DNA from: Bacteroidia bacterium | GTDB lineage: Bacteria; Bacteroidota; Bacteroidia; Bacteroidales; Prolixibacteraceae | Assembly (NCBI GenBank): GCA_026391315.1 | Contig: JAPLDT010000037.1 | Coordinates: 1-64,000, forward strand | Direction: 5' to 3' | DNA: 64,000 nucleotides | In this document: positions 26,650 through 36,692 of the stretch, in pieces | Position numbering within the stretch: the stretch's first letter is position 1 | How the letters are laid out: each line of letters starts with the position of its first letter | Notes under the pieces: generated by a model | What the model saw: only the letters and a program-made list of their open reading frames with translations | What the model was told of the DNA's origin: nothing | The model's database searches: none | Translations under genes and position numbers: made by a program

Positions 26650-27981
26650 TCAGACCGTCTGATTGAATGGAAAACAGATGATAAATTTTGACCCTTCACC
26701 CGGATGGGATTTTACTTCAATAGTAGCATCATGGAAATCAGCTATGCTACTTACGATAGATAACCCCAATCCTTGCCCCTCTTCCTTGGTGGTCTCCATC
26801 CTTTTGAACCGGTTAAAAATCAGATCCAGATTCTCCGGAGCGATACCAATTCCATTGTCCTCTACTACAACCAAAAGATTGGATTCCTTTTGTTCATCGT
26901 ATACCAGTACGGAACCTCCGGCTTTGTTGTATTTAATGGCGTTGCTCACCAGATTAAACAACAAAATGTATATCAAATACTTATTAACGTTAGACAAAGA
27001 AGTATCCTTCGAAATTCTGTTTTCCAGCGTAATATTTGTGATATGCGCACGCTCTTCGATATTTGCCACGATCTCCTCAACAAGTTCATGCAAATCGACC
27101 TTATCATTCTTTGAGTACTGATCATTTTCAATTCTCGAAATCAACAACAAGGCCTTTATAATGTGCTGCAAACGAATCAATTGTTTCTGTTGATCTACAA
27201 TCATCCCAACCGTTTTGGCAGGCAATTTCCCGGATACCAACAGATTGTCCAACTTGGACTGCATAACCGAGATCGGCGTGAATAGCTCATGCGAAACATC
27301 GCCAATAAATTTTCTTTGATTCTTCAGAATCTCATTCACCTTGTGCATCAGCTCATTGATGGTGGTATTAAGGTAAACGAAATCAGAAGTAGACGAGTCT
27401 ATTTCGGTATAATCAAACGATTCGGGATTGTCAACCGTTTTCAGTTTCGGAATGATCATCTGGTTCAACGGATGGAGAAGGTATTTGTAGGTCCCCAGGT
27501 CAAAAAGGATGGTTATCACCAAGACAATCAAAATAATTGAAATTGAGATCTTTTTTAAAGTCCTGTCCAGGCTATAGATCATCTGGATATTTTTCCCAAT
27601 TTCGAGCGAATATTGCTGGTGGCCAATTAAGAAATTGTAATTCAGTATCCTGAAATCAAATTCTTCCCCCTCAATGATCCTGGCCTCCTGGGAGAATGCC
27701 AGTTCTTCGGGTTTTCCATCCGGATCCAATGTAATGGTGATATATTCGTCTTTTAAGATGTTGTAACTGGCAAAGACGCTGTCTTGTTCAGCATCCAGAT
27801 AAGTTCTGATTCCAATTTTTTTTATGATTGACAAGGCTTTATCTTTCTTTTTTGTCAAATCCCGATCAGTATGCTCCAGGGCAAGCGAATCGATCGTCTG
27901 CTGTACCAATGTAAACAAGATCAAAAAAATGACAAGCTTGGAAATTGCACCGATCAGGGCAAGTTTTACTTCGAGTCTCAT
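26650..27981 (-). CDS. Two-helix membrane sensor histidine kinase
   Basis: A 443-residue kinase. Transmembrane helices at about 9-28 and 140-162 flank a periplasmic domain of about 110 residues with no family recognised. HisKA is at about 215-280 with the phosphorylated His in GDVSHELFTPISV; the HATPase has NAIKYNKAGG, DNGIGIAPENLDL and GQGLGLSIV. It is divergent from the OmpR-type regulator at 28060, with 78 bp between starts, and is its probable partner. Confidence 0.92.
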   Translation of the reverse strand: MRLEVKLALIGAISKLVIFLILFTLVQQTIDSLALEHTDRDLTKKKDKALSIIKKIGIRTYLDAEQDSVFASYNILKDEYITITLDPDGKPEELAFSQEARIIEGEEFDFRILNYNFLIGHQQYSLEIGKNIQMIYSLDRTLKKISISIILIVLVITILFDLGTYKYLLHPLNQMIIPKLKTVDNPESFDYTEIDSSTSDFVYLNTTINELMHKVNEILKNQRKFIGDVSHELFTPISVMQSKLDNLLVSGKLPAKTVGMIVDQQKQLIRLQHIIKALLLISRIENDQYSKNDKVDLHELVEEIVANIEERAHITNITLENRISKDTSLSNVNKYLIYILLFNLVSNAIKYNKAGGSVLVYDEQKESNLLVVVEDNGIGIAPENLDLIFNRFKRMETTKEEGQGLGLSIVSSIADFHDATIEVKSHPGEGSKFIICFPFNQTV

Positions 27982-28059
27982 ATATCTCGCATTTCTGTTT
28001 TATATTGACCAAGATATTGATAATTTCGGTTCAATTTTGCAAAGTAACAACTTTCTCCC

Positions 28060-28737
28060 ATGATGCACCTGTTAATCGTTGAAGATGAACGCATACTTTC
28101 CGGTGAGATTCGCCGGTTCCTCGAAAAGGAGGGTTTCGTTTGCGACGAAGCGCACACCGGAAGGATCGCATCCGACAAAATATTCTCGAATGAATATGAC
28201 ATGATTTTACTAGACCTGGGACTTCCGGACTATGAAGGGCTGGATCTCCTGAGAGAGTCAATCAGAAACAAGGGTACGGCCTCTGTGATCATTCTTTCTG
28301 CCCGTACTGCCATCGAGGACAAGATAAAAGGACTAGATCTGGGGGCTGATGATTACCTTTCGAAACCATTCTCGATGATCGAGCTTAAATCCAGGATACT
28401 GGCAGTCACCAGAAGGAAACATGGTCTGAAGGGTAACATCATCCATGCTCATGGACTTGAAGTTGATCTTGATAAACGCAAAGCCTTTTTCAACGAACAT
28501 GAGATCCAACTGACCAAGAAAGAGTATGATATATTTAGTTTCCTGATATTAAATAAAAACAAGGTAACTACCCGCCTGCAAATATCTGAACACATCTGGG
28601 GGGATATCTTTGAAGAAAATTACAACTCCAACTACATCGACGTACATGTGAAAAATATACGCAAAAAACTATCCGAATTCCTGGAGGGTGATTTTTTGGA
28701 GACAGTACGGGGAATCGGGTTCAGGTTTAACGAGTAA
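28060..28737 (+). CDS. OmpR/PhoB-type response regulator
   Basis: A 225-residue regulator. The receiver has IVEDERIL, phospho-Asp in MILLDLGLPDYEG (about 51), SAR and KPFS. The C-terminal winged helix (about 130-222) includes LTKKEYDIFSFLILNKN and YIDVHVKNIRKKL with the final VRGIGFRF. Partner of the divergent kinase at 26650-27981. The universal-stress-like gene starts 3 bp after its stop. Confidence 0.93.
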   Translation: MMHLLIVEDERILSGEIRRFLEKEGFVCDEAHTGRIASDKIFSNEYDMILLDLGLPDYEGLDLLRESIRNKGTASVIILSARTAIEDKIKGLDLGADDYLSKPFSMIELKSRILAVTRRKHGLKGNIIHAHGLEVDLDKRKAFFNEHEIQLTKKEYDIFSFLILNKNKVTTRLQISEHIWGDIFEENYNSNYIDVHVKNIRKKLSEFLEGDFLETVRGIGFRFNE

Positions 28738-28740
28738 GAA

Positions 28741-29553
28741 ATGCTAACAAACGGCGAACAAAAAATCTTTATTTGGATCGATTTCTCATCCGAAACGGAC
28801 GTGGCCATTCTGCATGGTGTGCAGGTAGCTTTGATCCTTAACAAGGAAATTTGTCTGATTTACCAGGCATCCGGGGAAGGCCTAAAATTTGAAGAAGCCG
28901 AATCACGCCTGATAGGTTTGACTGTCCCACTTATGCAGACTTTTGGTTCAGCGCGCATTCACACCTTTGTGACCATTCACCCACTTGACACGATTCTGAC
29001 TGAACTGGCCGAAGAGTTTGACGCTTTGCTATTGGTGGCGCCCAAAACAAAAAGCAAAGAGCTCCTGCCTAAACTTCCACATTCAGGTTTCCCTTTTTTA
29101 TTTGTATCAGATAAAAAGTATCCCGACAAAAGCTATCAAAAGATCGCGGTCCCGGTAGGGTACATGAAGAAGAGCAAGGATTTGGCCCTTTGGAGTAGTT
29201 ACTTTGCTCGGCACAACGGCGCTAAAGTATCACTGATCCAGGCATTGGAAACCTTTGACGAGGACAAAAGGAGTGTTTCGCGCAATCTGTTTTCAATTGA
29301 ACGCCTGTTTAAAAATTTCCGCTTCCCTTACGAAATTATCGAATGTCATGCCTCTTCCTGGAAGATCCAAAAAAAAGCGCTGGAACATACATTAAGTTTT
29401 CAAAACGGACTCTTGATTATCTCCTTTTCCTATCAATCGTCACTGATCGATCGCTTTTTTGGTACCAACGATGCTTTTGTGATTGATCACTCTGAAGAGC
29501 TGTCTGTGATGTGTATCAATTCACAACGTGATCTTTATACTTTCTGCGGTTGA
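28741..29553 (+). CDS. Universal-stress-protein-like protein (two halves)
   Basis: A 270-residue protein of two UspA-like alpha/beta halves. The first (about 1-125) opens with KIFIWIDFSSETDVAILHGV and ends DALLLVAPKTKSKELL. The second (about 137-265) has QKIAVPVGYMKKSKDLALWS and ends before SVMCINS. The typical UspA ATP-binding G-x2-G-x9-G is not obvious, so nucleotide binding is uncertain. Co-transcribed with the OmpR-type regulator. Confidence 0.6.
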   Translation: MLTNGEQKIFIWIDFSSETDVAILHGVQVALILNKEICLIYQASGEGLKFEEAESRLIGLTVPLMQTFGSARIHTFVTIHPLDTILTELAEEFDALLLVAPKTKSKELLPKLPHSGFPFLFVSDKKYPDKSYQKIAVPVGYMKKSKDLALWSSYFARHNGAKVSLIQALETFDEDKRSVSRNLFSIERLFKNFRFPYEIIECHASSWKIQKKALEHTLSFQNGLLIISFSYQSSLIDRFFGTNDAFVIDHSEELSVMCINSQRDLYTFCG

Positions 29554-29689
29554 GAATTTTGTAACCGATGCTTATTTTGATAAGATTTATAATCCGTTTT
29601 AACTCAATTTATTATATCTAGTAGTTAAGATATTTTAATAACTTTTTAAATAAATTAGGGCACACGGGGGTGGGTTAATGATAAATTTC

Positions 29690-29697
29690 TATTTTTG
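29690..29697 (+). promoter_or_regulatory. Candidate -7 element of the nuo operon
   Basis: TATTTTTG matches TAnnTTTG, about 70 nt before nuoA. No clean -33 TTG is seen, so this is tentative. Confidence 0.4.
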
Positions 29698-29768
29698 TCG
29701 CTGATTATTGAAGTTCCTTATAATCTGTTATTTAGAACAATTCTTATTAATATCTAAAACAATCTGAT

Positions 29769-30119
29769 ATGGAAAGTAGCGCTTTAATACTTTTCTTTAT
29801 TACGGCAATTTCACTGGTAGGTTTGGCCCTGGTATTCTCCAGTTATGTTCCTCCGACCTCCTACAATACAGCAAAATTTGAGCCATACGAGTGTGGAATG
29901 GAGACCATTGGGGAAACCTGGAACCAATACACGGTCGGGTATTATCTTTTTGCCATTCTCTTCCTCATTTTTGATGTGGAAACTGTGTTTGTTTTTCCAT
30001 GGGCTACCGTGATGAGGGAGGTCGGAATGACTGGTTTTGTTGAAATATTGATCTTCTTTGCCATATTGGGTTTGGGATTGTTTTACGGATGGAAAAAACA
30101 TGCATTGAAATGGGAGTAA
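29769..30119 (+). CDS. nuoA: NADH-quinone oxidoreductase subunit A
   Basis: A 116-residue membrane subunit with three helices. The conserved loop [20 protein letters not shown] and [15 protein letters not shown] identify NuoA. It is the first gene of nuoABCDHIJKLMN and its 3' end overlaps nuoB. Confidence 0.95.
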   Translation: MESSALILFFITAISLVGLALVFSSYVPPTSYNTAKFEPYECGMETIGETWNQYTVGYYLFAILFLIFDVETVFVFPWATVMREVGMTGFVEILIFFAILGLGLFYGWKKHALKWE

Positions 30120-30661
30120 AAAGTAAAAAAGAGTTCGAGGTAAACGATTATCCGATCTTAGCCGAATATGAAGGAGGAAGTATCATCCTCGCCAAATTAG
30201 ATGATCTGCTCAACTGGTCGCGTTCCAATTCACTCTGGCCATTAACTTTTGGTACCCGTTGTTGCGCCATCGAATTCATGGCTGTTGGCGCCTCCAGACA
30301 CGACATGGCCAGGTTTGGTTTTGAAGTTGCCCGCGCAACACCCCGTCAGGCTGACATGATCATCATTTCCGGAACAATCAATTACAAAATGGCTCCTGTA
30401 CTGAAACGGTTGTATGACCAGATTGCGGATCCCAAATATGTGATTGCCATGGGATCCTGTGCCATTTCTGGCGGTCCCTTCTACTACAACTCATACTCTG
30501 TCGTCAGGGGAGCCGATCACGTTATTCCGGTTGATGTTTACGTACCCGGATGCCCTCCAAGACCTGAGGCCCTTCTTTTCGGCATGATGCAACTGCAGAA
30601 AAAAATCAGGCGGGAGCGCTATTTCTCCAGGAAACAGAAAAAAAACACCCCACAACCTTGA
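30110..30661 (+). CDS. nuoB: NADH-quinone oxidoreductase subunit B
   Basis: A 183-residue subunit carrying the N2 [4Fe-4S] cluster: [21 protein letters not shown] and [12 protein letters not shown] give the four Cys, including the adjacent pair. I choose ATG 30110, which overlaps the nuoA stop region by 10 bp; an in-frame ATG at 30089 would add seven residues. The C-terminal tail is Lys/Arg-rich. Confidence 0.95.
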   Translation: MGVKSKKEFEVNDYPILAEYEGGSIILAKLDDLLNWSRSNSLWPLTFGTRCCAIEFMAVGASRHDMARFGFEVARATPRQADMIIISGTINYKMAPVLKRLYDQIADPKYVIAMGSCAISGGPFYYNSYSVVRGADHVIPVDVYVPGCPPRPEALLFGMMQLQKKIRRERYFSRKQKKNTPQP

Positions 30662-30732
30662 TGCTAACCGGGAAGATGGGAAAATCAATAAATCATACTA
30701 TAAATCACTTAACAAACTGATCTTTAAGTGAC

Positions 30733-31188
30733 ATGACAAACGAAGAACTACAAGCTTACCTGACTGGTGAGTTTTCAAAGGCTGAGGTGAAGCTTGGCAA
30801 ACAATATGTCGAAATCCTTGTTCAGGCAGCTGATCTGCATGAAACTTCTGTTCGACTCAAAAATGAGCCGGAGTTATCATTCGATTACCTGTTTTGTCTT
30901 TCGGGAGTTGATTATCCCGAAACAATGCAAATCGTCTACCACCTCGAATCTGTCAAGCACAGACATGTTGTGGTATTGAAGGTAAACACTGCAGATCGTA
31001 CCGACCCCAAAGTTGATACGGTAAGTGATGTCTGGCGGACAGCCAAATACCACGAAAGGGAGGTTTATGACCTTTTGGGTGTGAAATTCAACAATCACAA
31101 GGATCTGCGCAGGCTATTCCTGGACGACAGTTGGGGATTCCCACTTAGAAAAGATTACAAAGACGAAGTAAGAATAGTAGAACGATAG
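30733..31188 (+). CDS. nuoC: NADH-quinone oxidoreductase subunit C
   Basis: A 151-residue 30-kDa-type subunit of the peripheral arm. The signature REVYDLLGVKFNNHKDLRRL, then FLDDSWGFPLRKDY, is present. NuoC is separate from NuoD here, unlike the fused E. coli protein. It lies 4 bp before nuoD. Confidence 0.94.
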   Translation: MTNEELQAYLTGEFSKAEVKLGKQYVEILVQAADLHETSVRLKNEPELSFDYLFCLSGVDYPETMQIVYHLESVKHRHVVVLKVNTADRTDPKVDTVSDVWRTAKYHEREVYDLLGVKFNNHKDLRRLFLDDSWGFPLRKDYKDEVRIVER

Positions 31189-31192
31189 CCTT

Positions 31193-32326
31193 ATGTCTGA
31201 AATCAAAGAGATTATCATTAGCTCGGATAAAATCCACACTGACCAGTATCTGGTCAACATGGGACCGCAGCACCCTTCTACGCACGGGGTACTTCGGTTG
31301 CTTGTCCGTTTGGAAGGCGAAATAGTACATCATATTCAGCCACATGTTGGTTACATCCACAGCGGGATCGAGAAAATGTGCGAGGCCATCTCCTACCCGC
31401 AGGTCATTCACCTGACCGACCGGATGGATTACCTTTCTGCCCACATGAACAATGAAGCAGTTGCTTTGTGTGTAGAAAATGCCCTGCAGGTCGAAGTACC
31501 TGAACGTGTCAAATACATCCGTACCATCATGGATGAGCTGAGCCGTCTGGCTTCTCACCAACTTTGGTGGTGCGTAATGGGAATGGATTTGGGTGCATTA
31601 ACCACCTTCTTCTATGGCCTTCGCGACCGCGAACACATTCTCGATATTTTTGAGGAAACCTGCGGAGCCAGAATGACACTGAATTACAGCCTTCCTGGCG
31701 GAGTAATGTTCGATATTCATCCGAATTTCCAAAAAAGGGTCAAAGAATTTATCAAGGAATTCAAAAAGAAACTACCCGAATACGATCAGCTGCTAACTGG
31801 CAATGTCATCTTTCAGGAGCGTACAAAAGAGATCGGCTACCTTTCGCTTGAAGACGCAATCGCCTGGGGCGTAACTGGTCCTGCAGGCCGTGGTTCAGGA
31901 TTCTCCTGCGACGTCAGAAAACATCACCCATACAGCGCCTATCCACTGGTGCAGTTTGAAGAAAAACTGGATACCAGGGGCGACACATTTACCCGCTACC
32001 GTCTGAGAATTGAAGAGATGCACGAATCAATGCACATCATCGAGCAGTTGATCGACAACATCCCGGAAGGTGACTACGCTGTCAAGATGAAAGGTGTTGT
32101 CAAACTACCGGAAGGTGAGTTTTACCAGAGGGTTGAGAGTGCAAGGGGTGAGTTTGGTGTTTACATTGTCAGCGATGGCAAGAAAAACCCATACCGCGTA
32201 AAGTTCCGTTCACCTGGATTCTCCAACCTTTTCGCGTTGAATAAGATGGCTTCAGGTCACAAAATTGCCGACCTGGTCGCCATCATGTCGACGCTCGACC
32301 TCGTTATCCCCGACATTGACAGGTAA
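31193..32326 (+). CDS. nuoD: NADH-quinone oxidoreductase subunit D
   Basis: A 377-residue 49-kDa-type subunit that forms the quinone site with NuoB. NMGPQHPSTHGVLRLLV, HVGYIHSGIEK and TDRMDYL are diagnostic. The C-terminus ends in TLDLVIPDIDR. Length is typical for a stand-alone NuoD. Confidence 0.95.
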   Translation: MSEIKEIIISSDKIHTDQYLVNMGPQHPSTHGVLRLLVRLEGEIVHHIQPHVGYIHSGIEKMCEAISYPQVIHLTDRMDYLSAHMNNEAVALCVENALQVEVPERVKYIRTIMDELSRLASHQLWWCVMGMDLGALTTFFYGLRDREHILDIFEETCGARMTLNYSLPGGVMFDIHPNFQKRVKEFIKEFKKKLPEYDQLLTGNVIFQERTKEIGYLSLEDAIAWGVTGPAGRGSGFSCDVRKHHPYSAYPLVQFEEKLDTRGDTFTRYRLRIEEMHESMHIIEQLIDNIPEGDYAVKMKGVVKLPEGEFYQRVESARGEFGVYIVSDGKKNPYRVKFRSPGFSNLFALNKMASGHKIADLVAIMSTLDLVIPDIDR

Positions 32327-32370
32327 TTAGTACTAACACGATTGATCTATATCGAAAATCATCAAATCTA

Positions 32371-32470
32371 ATGGGATTCAATATTTACGATTTTTCAGGA
32401 ATGACCCACAACATGCACCTCTGGTTTTTGGAGCGGATGTCTCCAACGGCCACGTGTAGGATACTGGGGA
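32371..32470 (+). pseudogene. Displaced 5' fragment of nuoH in another frame
   Basis: From ATG 32371, [20 protein letters not shown] then ERMS reads in a frame one base off from the rest of nuoH. ER-x-S looks like the conserved loop after the first membrane helix (normally ERKVSA...QxRxGPN). The first helix itself, about 30 residues, is missing, and no frame gives the full loop. The next conserved residues (VGYWGLLQ) are in the downstream frame. Either nuoH has suffered a deletion plus frameshift, or the assembly is wrong here. Confidence 0.6.
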
Positions 32471-33334
32471 TTGCTCCAAACCATCGCCGACTTCATCAAG
32501 TTGCTGATGAAAGAGTTGATCATGCCCAAAAGTGCAGACAGGTTTCTGTATAATCTGGCTCCTTTCATCATCATGATCGCTACTTTTTTGGCCATGGCAG
32601 TACTTCCTTTTGCCAAAGGTTTACAAACAATGGATTTCGATATTGGTATTTTCTATGTAACTGCAGTCTCTTCTATTGGTGTGATCGGGATTCTGATTGC
32701 AGGTTGGTCGAGTAACAACAAATATTCTTTGATAGGAGCTATGCGGAGTGGTGCACAAATTCTTAGTTATGAGTTATCGGTCTCTCTCTCCCTGGTTACA
32801 ATTATTATCCTCGCCGGGTCGATGCAGCTTTCTGTAATTGTGGAAAGTCAGCGCGACAGCTGGTTTTTGTTCAAAGGTCATATTCCTTCCCTGATTGCCT
32901 TCGTGATCTTCCTGATTGCCGGAACAGCAGAAACCAACCGTGGTCCTTTTGACCTGGCCGAAGCGGAATCGGAACTGACTGCCGGTTTCCACACCGAATA
33001 TTCAGGTATCAAATTTGCCTTTTTCTTTTTGGCAGAATACATCAACATGTTTATTGTAGCCGCTATGGCCACCACTGTCTTCCTCGGAGGATGGATGCCG
33101 CTTCACTTTGGTTCTTTCGAGTCTTTTAATGTCGTGATGGATTTTATCCCTCCACTGGTTTGGTTCTTCATGAAAGTTTTGGGTGTCATCTTCCTGATCA
33201 TGTGGTTCAAATGGACATTCCCGCGTTTGAGGGTCGACCAGATCCTGACCCTGGAGTGGAAGTATCTTTTACCGATCAACCTGGTCAATATTCTTCTGAT
33301 GTGCCTGGTCGTATTAACCAAATTCCATCTGTAA
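32471..33334 (+). CDS. nuoH: NADH-quinone oxidoreductase subunit H (5' end disrupted)
   Basis: The body of NuoH, 287 residues from a TTG used here only as a nominal start. [18 protein letters not shown], the [20 protein letters not shown] region and the quinone-site [20 protein letters not shown] are conserved, and the C-terminus has [19 protein letters not shown]. Family members are about 330-350 residues; the first membrane helix and part of the next loop are missing from this frame (see 32371-32470). The other nuo genes are intact, so a sequencing or assembly error is possible. Confidence 0.85.
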   Translation: MLQTIADFIKLLMKELIMPKSADRFLYNLAPFIIMIATFLAMAVLPFAKGLQTMDFDIGIFYVTAVSSIGVIGILIAGWSSNNKYSLIGAMRSGAQILSYELSVSLSLVTIIILAGSMQLSVIVESQRDSWFLFKGHIPSLIAFVIFLIAGTAETNRGPFDLAEAESELTAGFHTEYSGIKFAFFFLAEYINMFIVAAMATTVFLGGWMPLHFGSFESFNVVMDFIPPLVWFFMKVLGVIFLIMWFKWTFPRLRVDQILTLEWKYLLPINLVNILLMCLVVLTKFHL

Positions 33335-33346
33335 AATTATAGCTAT

Positions 33347-33829
33347 ATGAATGCGCTATTTCAATATATCAGCACAGTTTTCAAGGGAATAGGAACGCTC
33401 CTTACGGGTATGAAAATTACCGGTAAGTATGTTTTTACCCCCTGGAACAATGTCACACAGCAATATCCCGAAAACCGTGATACGCTCAAGATGTTTGATC
33501 GTTTCCGCGGAGAGGTGATCATGCCGCACAGTGAAAACAACGAACACCTTTGTACCGGTTGCGGTATCTGTGAACTCAATTGCCCCAACGGATCGATTGA
33601 AATCATCAGCAAGATGGAGCTGACGGAAGATGGCAAGAAAAAAAGGGCCATCGACCAGCATATTTACCATTTGGGGATGTGTACCTTCTGCAATCTTTGT
33701 GTAAAAGCTTGTCCGACAGGAGCCATCGTAATGGGGCAGAATTTTGAACATGCCGTCTGGGATCGTTCAAAACTTACCAAGGTGTTGAACCAGCCAGGTT
33801 CAAAAATTGCACAAGGAGTGAAAGAGTAA
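33347..33829 (+). CDS. nuoI: NADH-quinone oxidoreductase subunit I
   Basis: A 160-residue subunit with two [4Fe-4S] motifs, CTGCGICELNCPNG (about 66-79) and CTFCNLCVKACPTG (about 110-123). It relays electrons to NuoB. Start is 12 bp after nuoH. Confidence 0.94.
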   Translation: MNALFQYISTVFKGIGTLLTGMKITGKYVFTPWNNVTQQYPENRDTLKMFDRFRGEVIMPHSENNEHLCTGCGICELNCPNGSIEIISKMELTEDGKKKRAIDQHIYHLGMCTFCNLCVKACPTGAIVMGQNFEHAVWDRSKLTKVLNQPGSKIAQGVKE

Positions 33830-33854
33830 TCAACCGCATCAAAAAATATTAGTT

Positions 33855-34418
33855 ATGACGCTCAATGATATCATGTTCTACCTGTTTGCCGGTTCAATTC
33901 TGACCTTCTCACTATTAACCGTCATCAGTCGCAGAATCCTCAGATCAGCAGTCTATTTGCTTTTCGTGCTGGTTTCAACAGCAGGAATCTATTTCATGCT
34001 GAATTACAATTTCCTTGCTGCCGTTCAGTTGACAGTATATGCCGGAGGTATTATCGTACTGATCATCTTCTCGATTCTTCTGACCAGTCATGTCAGTGAA
34101 AAAGCGGTAGTAGCGCCTGTCAGACAGCAGATTTTTTCGGCCCTGGCTGTAGCCGCGGGCGCCGTCCTCACCATTCTGACCATCACCAAATTTGCTTTTA
34201 CACCAACAGCATCACCGGCAATAGAAGCCAATGTCACCAATGTCGGACGTGCGCTTGTCTCTTACAACAGGGACGGATTCGCACTTCCTTTCGAGGTCAT
34301 CTCTATCCTGTTGCTTGCAGCCATGGTGGGAGCCATCGTACTGGCGAAAAAAGAGAAACATTTGGAGATTTCCGGCGATCAACCCAATACTAATCCTGAT
34401 AATTCAACAAAGTCATGA
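33855..34418 (+). CDS. nuoJ: NADH-quinone oxidoreductase subunit J
   Basis: A 187-residue membrane subunit with five predicted helices. NYNFLAAVQLTVYAGGIIVL is the conserved third-helix segment with its pi-bulge region. The tail after helix five is hydrophilic. The last four bases overlap the nuoK start. Confidence 0.93.
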   Translation: MTLNDIMFYLFAGSILTFSLLTVISRRILRSAVYLLFVLVSTAGIYFMLNYNFLAAVQLTVYAGGIIVLIIFSILLTSHVSEKAVVAPVRQQIFSALAVAAGAVLTILTITKFAFTPTASPAIEANVTNVGRALVSYNRDGFALPFEVISILLLAAMVGAIVLAKKEKHLEISGDQPNTNPDNSTKS

Positions 34419-34732
34419 TAGATAATGTCCCATTAAACGCGTTTCTTATCCTCAGTACCCTGATGTTCTTTATCGGCATCTACGGCTTCCTGACAAGAAG
34501 AAATCTGATTACCATGTTGATGTCGATCGAATTGATCCTCAATTCAGTGAATATTAATTTTGTGGTTTTCAACAAATTCCTCTATCCCAATCATCTTCAC
34601 GGCCATTTTTTCAGCCTGATCGTGATTGCGGTTGCTGCTTCAGAAGCTGCTGTAGCCATCGCCATTATCATCAACATCTACCGGAACTTTAAATCGATTG
34701 ATGTTGACAACCTTGACCAAATGAAACTCTGA
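34415..34732 (+). CDS. nuoK: NADH-quinone oxidoreductase subunit K
   Basis: A 105-residue three-helix subunit. The conserved Glu of the proton path are in MLMSIELILNSVNI and in VAASEAAVAIAIIINIYR. It overlaps nuoJ (ATGA) for translational coupling. Confidence 0.94.
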   Translation: MIDNVPLNAFLILSTLMFFIGIYGFLTRRNLITMLMSIELILNSVNINFVVFNKFLYPNHLHGHFFSLIVIAVAASEAAVAIAIIINIYRNFKSIDVDNLDQMKL

Positions 34733-34761
34733 TCCTATAACTGACTAGAAAATTCATCATC

Positions 34762-36678
34762 ATGAGTAGCTACGCATATACACTTTTGATCCCGCTGATC
34801 CCATTCTTTGTTTTTGTCTTTGTCGGACTGGCAGAAGACAAGCTGAAGGGTAAATTGGGCGGTTTAATTGGAACAGCCGGACTTGGAATTGCAACATTCC
34901 TCTCCTACTACACTGCTTTCAAATATTTTATAACAGACCATGTAGCAGGCACAGGATATACCTCCTTGAAGGCCATCGAGGTTACCTGGCTTCATCTGAC
35001 CGATAAACTGGTTATCAACCTTGGTGTCCTGATCGATCCTATTTCCGTGATGATGCTGGTTGTAATCACGACCGTATCCTTCATGGTACACATTTACAGT
35101 TTGGGATATATGGAGGGAGAACGCGGCTTTGCTCGCTTTTATGCCTTCCTCTCGCTATTTAGTTTTTCCATGCTTGGATTGGTACTTGCAACCAACCTGT
35201 TTCAAATGTATATTTTCTGGGAGTTGGTGGGCGTCTCATCATTCCTGCTGATCGGCTATTACTACGAAAAACCAAGCGCCTTTTCCGCGGCTAAAAAAGC
35301 GTTTATCGTTACCCGGTTTGCCGACCTCGGCTTCCTGATCGGTATCCTGATTTTGTCTTTCAACACCGGAACTTTCGATTTCCAAACGCTTACTGATCCC
35401 CACGGTTTGGCTATAGCTTCCAAAGGCGGTGCAGTCTTTATGGGACTTTCGGTAATCACATGGGCCTTGATCTTCATATTTATTGGTGGCGCCGGTAAAT
35501 CGGCCATGTTCCCGCTACACATCTGGTTACCCGATGCCATGGAGGGCCCAACACCTGTTTCTGCCTTGATTCACGCTGCGACGATGGTTGTCGCCGGAGT
35601 TTATCTGGTTGCCCGTCTCTTCCCTGTTTATGCCCAGGGTGGTCCGGTTGCCCTTGAAGTGGTGGCCTGGGTCGGAGCCTTTACCTCGCTTTTTGCCGCG
35701 GTCATCGCGACAACTCAAACGGATATCAAAAGAGTACTGGCCTTTTCGACCATGTCGCAGATTGGCTACATGATGCTTTCTTTGGGCGTTTCCGGTTACG
35801 GAGGAGAAGAGGGATTGGGCTTTATGGCTTCCAACTTCCACCTGTTCACACACGCCATGTTCAAGGCACTGTTGTTCCTCGGTGCAGGCGCTGTAATCCA
35901 TGCCGTTCACACTAACGAAATGACCGAAATGGGTGGTTTGCGCAAGTATCTCCCAATCACCCACATCACCTTTTTAATTGCCTGTCTGACCATTGCAGGA
36001 ATTCCTCCTTTCTCAGGATTCTTCAGCAAAGATGAGATTCTGGTAGCTGCTTTCAACTCCAATAAAATTCTTTTCGGAATTGAATATTTTGTAGCCGGGC
36101 TGACTGCTTTCTACATGTTCCGTCTTTATTACAATATTTTCTGGGGTCACGACCGTCATTACCACCACACACCGCACGAAGCGTCCAAGGTGATGACCAT
36201 TCCATTGATGATCCTGGCTTTCGGTTCCATTTTCGCCGGTTTTCTGCCGTTCCACAACCTGGTTACCTCCGACGGATTGGGCTTTGAATCACACATCGAC
36301 TGGTTGATTGCCATTCCTTCCGTTTTGGTAGGGGTAATTGGCATCGCAATTGCTACCGTGATGTACAAGACTAAAAATACACTTCCTGATAAGGTAGCTG
36401 GCTCTTTCAGCTTCTTTTACAAGTGGGCTTTCCACAAATTCTACTTCGACGAAATTTATCTTTTTGTTACCAAGAAAATCATATTCAACTACATTTCACG
36501 TCCTGTTGCCTGGTTCGACCGCCACATCGTGGATGGTACCATGAACGGGATTGCCAACCTGATCGTATTTGTATCCTACAACATCAGAGGACTTCAATCA
36601 GGAAGGGTACAACAGTATGCCTTTGTATTTGTGGGTGGAGTGTTGGCGCTGGTTTTTATTTTTGTTTACGTACTATAA
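34762..36678 (+). CDS. nuoL: NADH-quinone oxidoreductase subunit L
   Basis: A 638-residue antiporter-like subunit. Key residues visible: Glu in FWELVGVSSFLLIGYYYEKP, Lys in GGAGKSAMFPLHIWLPDAME, His-rich SALIHAATMVVAG, and HAMFKALLFLGAGAVIHAVH. The C-terminal lateral helix and final membrane helix are present, with a His-rich stretch GHDRHYHHTPHE before them. Full length. Confidence 0.95.
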   Translation: MSSYAYTLLIPLIPFFVFVFVGLAEDKLKGKLGGLIGTAGLGIATFLSYYTAFKYFITDHVAGTGYTSLKAIEVTWLHLTDKLVINLGVLIDPISVMMLVVITTVSFMVHIYSLGYMEGERGFARFYAFLSLFSFSMLGLVLATNLFQMYIFWELVGVSSFLLIGYYYEKPSAFSAAKKAFIVTRFADLGFLIGILILSFNTGTFDFQTLTDPHGLAIASKGGAVFMGLSVITWALIFIFIGGAGKSAMFPLHIWLPDAMEGPTPVSALIHAATMVVAGVYLVARLFPVYAQGGPVALEVVAWVGAFTSLFAAVIATTQTDIKRVLAFSTMSQIGYMMLSLGVSGYGGEEGLGFMASNFHLFTHAMFKALLFLGAGAVIHAVHTNEMTEMGGLRKYLPITHITFLIACLTIAGIPPFSGFFSKDEILVAAFNSNKILFGIEYFVAGLTAFYMFRLYYNIFWGHDRHYHHTPHEASKVMTIPLMILAFGSIFAGFLPFHNLVTSDGLGFESHIDWLIAIPSVLVGVIGIAIATVMYKTKNTLPDKVAGSFSFFYKWAFHKFYFDEIYLFVTKKIIFNYISRPVAWFDRHIVDGTMNGIANLIVFVSYNIRGLQSGRVQQYAFVFVGGVLALVFIFVYVL

Positions 36679-36692
36679 GAAACTGATATAAC

